Below the pieces are notes generated by a model. That model was not told the origin of the DNA. It saw nothing but the letters and a program-made list of their open reading frames with translations, and did no database searches. Position numbers and translations under genes: made by a program. Of a DNA stretch of 64,000 nucleotides, positions 42,623 to 53,600 are shown one piece after another. Each line of letters starts with the position of its first letter. The first letter of the stretch is position 1. Source of the stretch: Bursaphelenchus xylophilus (taxonomy: Eukaryota > Nematoda > Chromadorea > Rhabditida > Aphelenchoididae); contig CAJFCV020000002.1 in the NCBI GenBank assembly GCA_904066235.2, positions 1,612,001-1,676,000 of the forward strand. The letters run 5' to 3'.

Positions 42623-44325
42623 AAAATTGACGCTTTTAACACCTAACCTACGAAATCTTAACTACAAAGTTTTTAGCTTGTTTCTGTCCCATCTACAGCG
42701 CATCCACCCCCTCGAAGAAGCGCTAATACACCGCTCATATTTTCAACATTTGACCCGCCAAATTCCGAACTTTTTTCGTACTACTTACTTGCAGTCTTCC
42801 GCCCTTCCGCAGACGTTTCCGTCGCTTCCCAATAATCGCCCATTTTCGGCAAGATGTGCGCGAAGATACGATGGGTTCAGAATGAGAAAGGGAGATGAAG
42901 CGAACGCTCGTAACGAGGGAGGGCGTCGGATCAATTACCGTCTTCATGTACTCCCTAAATCGGATTACACAGGAAGAAAATGGGCTTTCTCCCCCCGGTT
43001 TTTGCATCGAGTAGGGGGCTTGTAAACAAAAAATGGACCGACTGGTCATGGAGGTGACAGTCCAGATCGGGCGCTGGGCTAATTACTGTTTCGGGTTTAT
43101 GAGGTACAACTTTTACTTTCCGCTGTTGGTTCTGGTGGGTTTGGGGGAAAAGGAATGATATACGGAGAATTGACGATTAGAAGTGTGGATATGTGTGTTT
43201 TGGGATGGAATTGTGTGGATAGGTGTCTTCGAGGAGCCTTACAAATCTTTCCCAACCTTTGTTTGACTAGATCAGTCTATTGTTAATTGTAACTCGCTGG
43301 ACTAATATTTATATGTGAGGTATCTGTCTGCAGTTTGCGTAGGGTTTTATTGTCTTTCCTGTGATATGTTCTGTAAAAAATAGAATAGTATATAGATAAA
43401 TTGCCGAATATTGGACATTTAGGGATACGGCAAAGCCTAGTCAGCATTTAAAGAATCTTTCTGTATCCAGATCTCATCATATTTCGTGACTTTCGTTTGC
43501 AAAGGTTGTTGAAACCGATTCCTTTTTTGTCCATGCTAATCAAATTTTATTTATTATAAATCCAAGTGTCCTCACAGAACGTTTCCTAAAATAAAGTTTG
43601 TCCTTGGTAAGTTTTAATTCGTTTTGTTGGAGTCTGTAGCCGGTGGACACTTTGGTGTAACTTTTCCTTCATATGCCATTGCTTGCTACTTTCCACAATA
43701 CAGAATTGCTTCAATATTCCCCTTGATCCATTACTCAGAAATCTCCCATGTTAAGCCGACAGTTAAGAGCTATTTGAGCGTTTACAGACGGCCTGCTGTG
43801 CAATTACCTAGAAATCCTACGGTGTTTCGATCATCAATATGTAGTTTAGAATATTGAACCCGGTAGTTTTCTTTTCACAGCTCTTTAGACAATAGAACAA
43901 TAAACATAATTATTCGAATGGTCACGGACTACTGCAAAACTTCGTTAGCAATAACAAAGTTTTGTAAAGTCATCAAAAAAAGTTGCCGTAAAATAATCGA
44001 GAATTGCTAATTAAAGAAGACAATCATACAGTCTTATGTCTTTTTCGTATTATAATTATTTTACCTGCGATTTCCGATATTTGATTTCCGCTCGCTCAGT
44101 AAGAAGCCTAATACGAGTTACTTTTATGATTAGCCTTGACTACGTAACGCTTGATCTTTGCTTTCCCAAACCGGGTTCAGACTCAACTTATTAGTCGTTG
44201 TGTAATATCAGGAAAAAGTGCAAAAAGAAAAGAAAGAGATTGTTGCAAAACGGAAGAAAGATTACAAAAAAACAATCTTTACCTGACTGTTTATGCATAT
44301 CTCATATTAAAAGGTCTTTCACGCA

Positions 44326-44513
44326 TATTAGTCCGTTGGAAAACTCGCTGGAGTGATTTTTGAGGCATTTACTGTTCAAAAAAATCAAGGAGATAGCAAC
44401 AGCCGGAAGAAGCTATTAGCACGGTCCAAAAAGTAAACAATTGCATAGTGCCCAATGAAAATTTGTTTTCTCACAGTACCATAAATTACTGTGGCATTGC
44501 GAACGGACTATAC
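44326..44513. repeat. P4 palindromic element
   Basis: Left TATTAGTCCGTT, right 'gaacggactata'; the internal arms pair 'gcatttactgt' with 'acagtaccataaat'. About 188 bp, non-coding. Confidence 0.65.
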
Positions 44514-45242
44514 TATACTTAATTTACGCCATGTTTCATTGCAACCCCTGGAACCCCCTATGCAATTTTATGACCTCACTATACATTTTCTGTTGTAATT
44601 TCCCGGCCTTAATCAAGTTTCTTTTTTCACACTCCTACCTCTGATCTTTATAATAAATTTTCCGCCCTCGTCTTATTTTATGACTCAACTGGGACGCCAA
44701 ACTTTTTTTGTATACATCCCAACAGCATGTCCATAACTTCCGAGGTACTTTACAACGGGTCGGGTGACTGTTTACCCATCCTGACATTCCAAAAGCGTTT
44801 CTGGACACCTTTTCGGTCGTTTCGTTTTCTTTACCTTAGCCCCTCGTTTCTTGCAATTGAAACGCTGTAAAGACGATCGAACGGTCTCTTTTTCTTCTTC
44901 TTTTTGGGAATGCGAAATGTGGGAAACGGTTTGGTCGTTTTTTACTGCCCGAAGATGACTGTTGCGCGACAAGTGAAAGTTGTAATTGGGCCCGGCGACC
45001 AAGGCGGGGCCGCCGGCTGCAATAAGGTCGGGTTTATTTCGCAAGTCACCTAATATATTAGCCGTGGGTGCGGCTTTAAAGCAGAGGGAAAAGCGGGCGA
45101 TCGACGTTCGGGGTCACGTTCGGGTTGCGGGTGCTGTATGACTAGCATTGCCTTTTCTTGGGCCTTTTTGTCATAATATCAGAGAATAGTCTTCCTTATT
45201 ATTTTCCCTTTTGCCGGTTCTCATATCGCATGTTTTAGATGC

Positions 45243-45251
45243 CTTATATAA
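45243..45251 (+). promoter_or_regulatory. TATA box of the collagen gene
   Basis: CTTATATAACG lies about 45 bp upstream of the TTTTTTTAG acceptor before the collagen ATG. A sequence match only. Confidence 0.45.
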
Positions 45252-45295
45252 CGTATCTAGAATCACGAAGCTAAGTCACTTTTTTTAGACCGGGT

Positions 45296-46363
45296 ATGGA
45301 GGACAAACTTCGGCTCAAAGAGGCCGACAATATCAAACGCCTGGCCTTCTTGGCCATCAGCGTCTCCACCGTCGCTACTCTCACTGCCATTGTTGCAGTC
45401 CCCGCCATCTACACCTACCTTCAACATGTCCAATCGAATCTCCAACTCGAAATCGACTTCTGCCGCCATCGCACCAACGGTCTGTACGCCGAGTACCAAA
45501 GGATCCCGGCCGCTCCAAGACTGAAGAGGGAGGTGTTCAGAAAGAGCTCGGGATCCACTGGACACGCCAAGGCCAGAGCCGCAGATACCTACGGAGAATC
45601 CGCTGTTTCTCAGCCGAAGGAACAGAGCGGTTACGAAACGCCCGCTCCAACCGATGCCCCAGTGAAGAGTGCTCCAGCTGCCGCGGAAAACAACGGGCAA
45701 TGCGGTTGTTCTTGCGGTGTCGGACCCGCTGGACCTCCTGGAGCTCCAGGAAGTGATGGACAGCCTGGTAAGAAAGCTAATCTTCAACTGTGTTTAGATT
45801 TGGGTTTTGTAATGCTTATGTAATAATTGATTCCAGGAGGCGACGGAAACCCAGGAAGCGACGGCCATCCCGGCGCAGATGCCCGACCAAATGACGCTCC
45901 CAAGCCAGAAGACTACTGCTTTGACTGCCCAGAAGCCCCAGCTGGCCCTGTCGGACCTCCCGGCCCACAAGGACCCTCTGGAATTCCCGGAAATGCCGGA
46001 GAACCAGGACAACCCGCCCCTGCAGCCGGCCAAGGACCCCCAGGACCTGCGGGACCACCAGGAGCTCCAGGAGCCCCCGGACAACCAGGACCAAAAGGAC
46101 CGCCCGGAATCGTCAACAACGTTGAAGGACCACCAGGCCCAGCTGGACCAGCCGGCCCACCCGGACCCAAAGGAATCCCTGGACAACCCGGAGGGCCAGG
46201 AAAGGACGGCGAGGCCGGCCCAGCCGGACCTCCAGGCGACAAAGGAGTCGAAGGACAAGCCGGAGCTCCCGGTGCCCCAGGAAATGCTGGCCCCGATGGT
46301 AAGGCTGGCCCTCAAGGCGGCTGCGATCACTGCCCACCTCCACGTACTGCCCCCGGCTATTAG
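45296..46363 (+). CDS. Cuticle collagen, 332 aa
   Basis: Structural protein of the nematode cuticle, secreted by hypodermis. Exons 45296-45767 and 45837-46363, separated by a 69-nt intron (GTAAGA...TTCCAG). A TTTTTTTAG acceptor 6 nt before ATG suggests SL1 trans-splicing. The N-terminus has the cuticle-collagen domain with a hydrophobic anchor ([20 protein letters not shown]) and aromatic/hydrophobic YTYLQHV, then RLKR, a furin/BLI-4-type cleavage site, at about residue 80. Gly-X-Y blocks start after CGCSCGVG and are interrupted at [18 protein letters not shown] and at VNNVEG; the tail is [17 protein letters not shown], a common ending in this family. ATTAAA at 46483-46488 may be the poly(A) signal. 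It is the only certain plus-strand gene in the window. Confidence 0.95.
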
Positions 46364-47588
46364 AGAGCGGTATTTGCTGCGTTGTGTCGCGTAACTTCTC
46401 AGGAACGCCGGTGCTGATCGATTCCATGCACTTTGAATCTCAGTGTGGCATTTTTGTGTGTTTTGTTTGAAATATTTGGAATATTAAACATGTATAATAA
46501 CGCAATTATGATTTGGTTTGTAAACAACGCGGAATTAAATCCTTGCGGGTTTTTTTTTTGAAAAACATTTTTCCGTTCAAGATAAAAGGCACTTACGCAA
46601 AACCTTATAATGGCTGCGTTTGGGAATGGTTACGCAAAGAACGGATATTGTCTTTTGTTTGAACGATGTTATGATGCATTTCTGTATGGTCAATGCTTCT
46701 GAATAAGATCAGGGACTGTTGACATGTTTCCTTGAACTTTTGAACTGTTTCATAAAGCTCGTTTGTGGCCAGTCAACCCCTCATGAAAGTTAGCACGAAT
46801 TAGGCTAAAGTTTGTTGAAACATTTGCGAAAAATGGCTTTCTGCAAACAGGTTTGAAACGGGTATTGACGAACGAATGATTCCGTTTGGCCGTCTCTCCT
46901 CATTTTACATACTCTCCCACAAAACAGGCCTTTCGTCTGTTGCGATTGCCAAGCGGACGCAAAAAACCTCGGAGATTGAAAAACATTTTGATTACGTACA
47001 CAAAAGCCAAAAAAAATCAGAGAACATCTACAAAGGTTCATAATTTTGATCAGTTCACAACAAGGACATTATAGTAAATAAATTCCTATCAAAACAAAAA
47101 ATAAGTCATTATTCCACCTTGCACTGCTTCCGTGATTTATTATCTCACTTTCACTATCCCTTGCACTTTCCCATAGCAAACATTGTTGTTAAGTTTCGGA
47201 GCTATTACTGCCCTTTTCTCCGACTGTTTGTTCGCTATCGTCTTTCACATCAATTGGAAATCGAGAAAGAATGAGCGACAAGAACCGGTCTACAAACCCA
47301 TTTTGGGCCGAAAGGAACTCTTCAATCACTGGTCAGAAACAAAAAGCCCCCAGTTTAATAATTCAAGTTTAAGCCAAATTCCTTTTGTAAAACCTGTTGT
47401 TCGGTGAGTTGAAATGAAAGCCACTGGGGGAGATGTTCGAGAAATTTACAAAACGCAAGGTAAAACGTAGAAATTAATGGAAAAATTTAAAGAAAGTATG
47501 AGTAATTCGCAATGAATGTTGTAATTTTACGATGCGCATGGGCAGAAAACCTAAACCAACGCACAGATGCGGAATTTGCAAAGCCTTA

Positions 47589-47747
47589 TATCAGTCTGTC
47601 GGGAAAAAAACGGCGGATCGTCGCGCCTCCGAATCGCCCATCATCGCTTTGCGACTGCAAGCCGCGACTTGGGATTTGGTGCGCGATAGCGGCGAGGCGA
47701 GACATTTTGCTGCGACGATCCGCCGTTATTTTTCCGACAGACTGATA
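47589..47747. repeat. P3 palindromic element (best copy)
   Basis: TATCAGTCTGTCGGGAAAA at the left is mirrored by TTTTTCCGACAGACTGATA at the right, and ACGGCGGATCGTCGC by GCGACGATCCGCCGT. The core has 'gcgactgcaagccgcgac'. 159 bp. Confidence 0.85.
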
Positions 47748-48775
47748 CTTTGGAACAACAGTTTAATCGATCCTAATGCCCCTTTTAGGTCTTGTGCCCG
47801 CGCTCTTTCTATTGTACAGACTCACCGATATAAAAGAATTTTACTAGCCATAACTTTAACTTTTCGATGACCCTACGCGGTATCACAGGGGAAATTAAAA
47901 TTCAAATAAATTTTAAACTAAACAATAATATATACAATATATATATATATATAGCAGCAACAAGATACCTGTGTCCCCTCCCTCCTTTTACTGCAGCATG
48001 GGAGTATTACCGAACCCAAAAGACAAATTTCTTCCTGCATAGGCTACCTGCAATTCGGCGCATACAAAAGGTTTGTGACAGACGCTTGGGCTTTTTCTCC
48101 CCACTTTTTTGAGCCTTTCTGTCCCCAACATTTCATTTTTGAAAACCCTTGCCAGCTAGCCAATGAGTTGAAATCACAGCCAAATTTTTAAATGGCCAGT
48201 TGAGGACCTAAGCCAGCTTGACAAACTGTCAGAACGGCGTGAAAGCCTCATAAAAATTTGCCAAAAAGTCGAATTCGTTTCACAAAGTTGCAAATAACAC
48301 GGAAATTACCGAAAATGGAAATAAAAAACATTGATCCAACCCTTCGGCTAACCTTTCTTCGAGGCTTCACAGCTATTCCAACACTTCTGCTGCCTAATCC
48401 AGGTTTTTGCCTAGCCATAAAAAAATTGGCTGTGATCTCAACCCATTGCCAGCTGGTTAACAATTTTCAAAACATTTGATTGTTACATTGATTGTTTTTT
48501 GAATTTAGGCTGAAATTTTGGTGTTTTGGTGACATCGATGTTATAGTTTTTGGTGGCATCGATGTTATAGTAGGCATACGCATAGACTTTGATCGCCCGG
48601 ATGGTGGTAAAATTGGTCTGCTTTTGGTAGACTTTTTGGAAAAAGATAGTTTTGGGGATCGTTTCTAACGTAAAATTAGGTTCCTAGATTCGCCAAATTG
48701 CTTATCCTTTGACCCTGTGCTTGAATTTTTTGCGAATGTTACTAAACAATTAACAAAACCGATTTGCAGGCACGC

Positions 48776-48781
48776 TTTATT
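48776..48781 (-). terminator. Poly(A) signal of the Ly-6-like gene
   Basis: AATAAA on the minus strand 23 nt past the stop. Confidence 0.6.
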
Positions 48782-48803
48782 TACACTGTACATTTCCCCC
48801 AGC

Positions 48804-49600
48804 TTAAGACCATAATCCCATAGCAAGAATCGGCAAAAACAGTGAGGCGAAGATTAGTGAATATGTCGGTGGCATTTGACGAACTGAGCTGTTGCAGTAG
48901 TCAATATTGCAGCAGATGTACTGAAAAGGTTTCTTTTGCTTTTCCGGATGGCCGCAGAAGTTTTCGTAGTCGCACATTCTAAACGGGGACGGATATGGTT
49001 GTTCTTATTTTTTGACTTACAGAAACCAGTCTGCTCCTTTTTGATCACCGTATTTTAGGCACCATTCCACTTTCCTTGGGCACTTCATTTTTGTCAGGAC
49101 CTGCTTTCCGTGGTAAACGTTGCCTGAAATTACAATGATAATCAGCCTGGTAGCAGAACTATTCACTTATATATGTCAGCAATTTACTTTTATTTTTTAC
49201 CAATAATGTTTGGAAGTTCCCAAAGGGCAACCTTGAAGGAAATGGCGCGCTTTTCAAAGCGGAGTTTTTTAGCTTAGAGAAGGGAAGGGTTTGGAGTCAT
49301 TTTGGTCCCTTCCGGGATGCAAAATGAGACGTTTTTTGCCATTGGATCAGGCCCCTCACTGTACTCTCTCGGTCTCACAAGACCGTTGAATATCTTGGCT
49401 TCGCTTATACAGCGCGAGCTAAAGTTTTCAAGAATTGATACGTAGTCTATGCGGAAAGTGTTGAAAACTTAAAGTAATTTTAGCGTCGCACTTGAGGTTT
49501 TCCTCTTGTGAGTCGAAAAAAACTTACCATCATTACATCGAATTGTAACCACCGGCGCTATCACAAAACCAATTATCAAAAATTCTTGCCAAAATCTCAT
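48804..49600 (-). CDS. Ly-6/uPAR-like, probably GPI-anchored protein, 116 aa
   Basis: Three exons: 49528-49600, 49021-49123, 48804-48978 (351 nt, phases 1 and 2 close). ATG at 49598-49600 follows an AAATTTAG acceptor and opens a signal peptide (MRFWQEFLIIGFVIAPVVT) directly followed by RCNDG. The mature domain has ten cysteines and ends CCNIDYCN, the signature end of three-finger Ly-6 domains (CCxxDxCN). A hydrophobic C-terminus (YSLIFASLFLPILAMGLW) preceded by small residues (NSS) fits GPI-anchor addition. Intron 1 contains half copies of P1 and P2. Expected on the outer cell surface, for example as a channel or receptor modulator; partner unknown. Confidence 0.82.
49246..49363. repeat. Half P1 repeat in Ly-6-like gene intron 1
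   Basis: Right half only: GCGCGCTTTTCAAAGCGGAG, then 'cccttccgggatgcaaaatg', ending GGATCAGGCCCCTCACTGTA. Confidence 0.75.
49375..49495. repeat. Half P2 repeat in Ly-6-like gene intron 1
   Basis: 'acagcgcgagctaaagtttt' and 'tagcgtcgcacttgag' match the end of P2 in inverted orientation. It directly follows the P1 half. Confidence 0.65.
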
Positions 49601-50630
49601 TTTCCAATCATCTAAATTTGATAAAAGCAGACAAAACAGTAAAGATATTTCACAAAACAACTCGAATAAACAAAAATTTGATGAATCACGGGGTTAACGG
49701 TTACCCAAAGAAAAATTGGTGAATTATAAAAAAGCAAACAAGAAATTATTTGGAAGCGAAGGGTAACGTTTCTAGGGTTTTCGTGTTTTTTTCGAAAAAC
49801 ACGGAAAGCTCTTTGGAGGAAATTGTGTTTACATCCAAATTTGGGAGGAACGGCATCTCGGGGGAATTCGAACCGGAAGATCTGGGAATCCTGGATTTGT
49901 TGCGGCTTTTAGAAAGGGAAACTACTAAAATGTTACGTTGAAATTTGGATCTTGTGTAGAGAAGACCAAAAAAAACATATTATGTGAAACTCAATATATT
50001 GCGGTCTCAACATTATGGATTTATTCATGTTCAAAACCAGAAAATGCAAGATAAACAAATTAAAACTCTGTATATCATTGGGATCTGTTTGACTAGATAA
50101 CAATGGAGAATCTGACTAGAAATTTACATTTCACTCGAGAGTGTGAGAATTGAGATTGAAGACGTTCGCCGGGATCGAAAATATCGGGGATCTAGAAGTT
50201 TAAACATTTTGAGGAAATTTTTACGTAAAAAACTGGAATTTTGAAACATTTGGAAAAGGTGTCAAAAAGTATCAAAAGTAATTTTGTGAAAATGAAGTTT
50301 AGAAATTCAATTTTTTGTCTAAAATTTCAAGTTTTTCCGAGAATCACCTCAAAATTTCCATTCAAAGTCAAAGTTACAAATAAAATAGAACTCTTAGAAC
50401 AATATGCCACTTGAGTCTTATAAACAAAACTGTAATTGAATTGAAAGAATTTAAGAAAACAACTGCATTGATTAGTGAGCCTTTTGTTTTGCATCTGTGT
50501 GTATTCCGGGGAGTGCTGAGCTGAAAGACATGTTGAAGAAAGGAAATCAAATTATTGTCCGTTTTGTTGTCCATGTTGTGTTGTTTTCATAGTGTCTATA
50601 CATGGCTTGAGAAGGGATGAATGGAAGGGG
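49601..50630. other. Intergenic region, 1 kb
   Basis: AT-rich. A plus-strand open stretch (about 49750-49941) lacks an ATG and splice support. Nothing else seen. Confidence 0.45.
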
Positions 50631-53600
50631 CTAGTGACGTCCATCCAACGCGTCCAAATACTTGTAGTCAATGAGCCGAGGTATCACAAGATGTCTGCAA
50701 ATAAGAGCTCAGTTTTCATTGAATTTTGGGTCGAAATTTTTTGTGAACATTTCAGCGCGCGCTTTGCAATTTGAATTGAACTATTCGACAATTTTGACGG
50801 ACAGGGGAGTAAGTGGAGAGCAGTTAGAGAGAAAAAACAGCCTAACCTTTGCTAATTTTGAGTAAAAAAACGGTTTTTTGCAGGAATTCCTTGATACAAA
50901 AATGTCCAAGACGTTTCAAGGACAAACTGGCACAAAAACGTAAAATTTTGGCCAAACTTTGCACCCCCAAAGCAAAGCGATTTCCCGCGGCGGCCGAGAA
51001 ATTTCGATCTTGGCTGCCGAGAGACCGCGCAGAATGCTGCCCGAGAGTTAACAAAAATAATAGATTTCGGCGAAAAAATCTCGGTCGTTTCTAAAAGGCG
51101 CAAACTAGCGTTGTATCATGTGTGTTCGAAAAAAACTAATCTAAATCTGTGCCCAGTTGCATCAAAATCTGAGGTCGCATTTGCAGCGCTTCGTCTGTTA
51201 GAAATCCTCAACTTACCGAATGGGAAGGAAGCAGAAGCAAACGATCGGAAACACCATTTCCACGAATGGGTATGGCGAGAACCCGACGGCACACAAGAGA
51301 ACCAATTGGACCAGCTGACAACCGGTGAACAAATGCACTTTGCGCTGAGGTACTCGACGAATGTAATGGGTGGGTGGGTAGGCTTGCTGAAACAAAGAAA
51401 TTTTAATATTTTTAAAAGACGCCGTGATATACGTTGATGTTTTTAAAATCCAACCTGTTCAGTGATCAGTAGCAATAAGCGTTCCATCATTTCATTGCCC
51501 GCCAATGATGTGAATGCCATATGTAGGAAGAGACCATGCAGAACCGAGGTCGGGATCCATCGGATTGGATATGGGAGGAGACTGAATGCTGAGACCAGGA
51601 TTAGAATGTGGGCGATCAAACTGGCAAGACGGGTCTCACGGACGTTCATGATTCTGAAAAATTTTTGTTGAGGAAGGAATGCAGATGGTGTCTTAGTAAA
51701 ATATGATAGGTATAATGGGGGACCTGATCCAGTGGCAAAAACGTACCATTTTGCTTCCGGAAAGCATCAAAAATGTGGCAAAATGCTTCCCTCTTTAAGG
51801 GAAAAAACTTCGTTTTGAAGGGAAAAGAGCGGGCGCGCTTTTGAAATCGGAGTATTTTCACTTGGAGAGGGAAGCATTTTGCCACATTTTTGATGCTTCC
51901 CGGATGCAAAATGGTACTTTTTTCTGCCACTGGATCGGGCCCGCCACTGTAATTATTTCAAAGACTTAAACTTACACTTCATGAACATGTCCCTGAGCAA
52001 CCCGTTCTTCCACGTCCGCCAACGCTCGGAGATGCAACGGAGAATGTGGAAGAGCACCGTGCATCCTAAAATCATTAAAATATGTTAATTCATACACTCA
52101 TTAGACTTAGCATTTACAATAATTTTACAACTACAATCGCAATCATTCTCAAACAAAAAATACCTACCAAGGTAAGCCTCCAAGTGATAGGAAGCAGTTG
52201 AGAATGGCCACCACGAACATATCCAAATGCACCGCGCTGCCTTTTTTGAGCTTATTTTGACTGTTGTTCACAATGGCACTCGTGATATTCTGATCCATGT
52301 AGAAGAGGAATGAGAGAAAGAACCCTAATAGAATGCAGATTGGGTAGGCCTCGAGGGGCAGCGAGAAGATATCCGGATTCGCGATCAGAGGGACTTCTGT
52401 TCGGACTGGGAACATGTCTTCTGAAAAATAGTGGGTATTATCATTAAAAGTAGGGGCTAGAAATGTGCCGTAGATCTTCACAAGATTTGATAATGATGCT
52501 GAAACAGTCGTAGCGTTCTTTTTACGGATTCTGCTGACTGTAAACCTAGACTTTCATTTCCAATAACAGGTAAAAATTTGACTATTTTTTTGATTTTTGC
52601 CCTATAAATTTCAAGGTCCATTAGAAAAAAACATGTGCGAAGGTTTTTGCAAAAAATCAACGTTTTCTCCGAAACTTCCAAAAAGAGATAGCCAAGAACT
52701 TTTTTCTCTGACATACTCTCCTCATTTTCCATGCTCTCTCGAAAAAATGCCGTTGCCATCAAAAATCACACTTACTCTCAATCTCGCTGAATCCCACCGC
52801 TCCCAAGAATGTCATGATCATCACACTGGCAGGCAACGCGTAATCCGCTAGCCACTCCCTTCGCGCTCTTGTCAAATACGGCGTCTTCCTGAAGTTGTAC
52901 AGAAACATTCCCAGCCACATTGTGCCGAACATCAGAAGAATGTACAAGATGGATGTGTCGCGATGACAAGGTTTTTGCCCATCCAGCAGGGTGTGGTTCT
53001 TGGTGAAGACCTTGGAACCCTCTATTGTGTCATCACAGTCATTGTAGTTGATATCGAATGTGTGGTGGATGGCGCGGAAACTCTCGACAGTAAAGGCTAT
53101 TGCAATAAATAACGAAAACATCTCTTCGGCGGATCTGAAGGGGGAAATTCGTGGTTATTAATGTAATTTTAGGAAAATTGAGGTAAAAAATTGGGGTATC
53201 TTTCTTATAAGACCTCAAGGAAGTGACGAAAACCTCCTTTACTTACCGAGTCGCCAGTTTCATGAAGCTACAGAGCTCCGTGCACGCATAAATAATCAAA
53301 AACATCTGACAAGACAACCCAACACACGCATACATTGCATAGAAGTCGTAATTGAGCGATTCGGATATTCGATATATTACTGAAAACAAAAAATTAGAAC
53401 CTTTTAAAAATTGAGTTTTTTTTTGGTAAAATATGGATGAAATTCAAACGATTTCAATACCTTTTATGTATATCGCAAGAGGTACAGTTGTGAGCAAAAC
53501 GATCATCGGTTGGCCGCCAAATATCGAGAAAAAGATGCCACCAACGGCTTGAGCAAATACCACCTTTCGTACGTCTGAAAATTGGGGTTTATGTTTATCA

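Larger units (their letters stand above)
41858..45295. other. 3.4-kb intergenic region with P3 and P4 repeats
   Basis: Between receptor F and the collagen. It holds a P4 remnant (42187-42330), a P3 element (42468-42622) and a full P4 element (44326-44513). ORFs over 42.2-43.0 kb start inside the repeats. No gene supported. Confidence 0.55.
46364..48803. other. 2.4-kb intergenic region
   Basis: Contains a P3 element (47589-47747), a TA microsatellite (about 47935-47955) and a direct repeat of GGTGACATCGATGTTATAG-like units (48529-48573). No gene supported. Confidence 0.55.

Noticed and set aside
42564..43025. 153-residue plus-strand ORF
   Set aside because: It begins within the P3 repeat at a non-ATG codon and shows no domain or splice support.
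45794..46330. Long minus-strand ORF opposite the collagen
   Set aside because: It is the complement of Gly-X-Y codons, which leaves long open antisense frames; no domain or start support.
49750..49941. Plus-strand stretch encoding an acidic helix-like peptide
   Set aside because: No ATG, no acceptor, no poly(A) signal; isolated.
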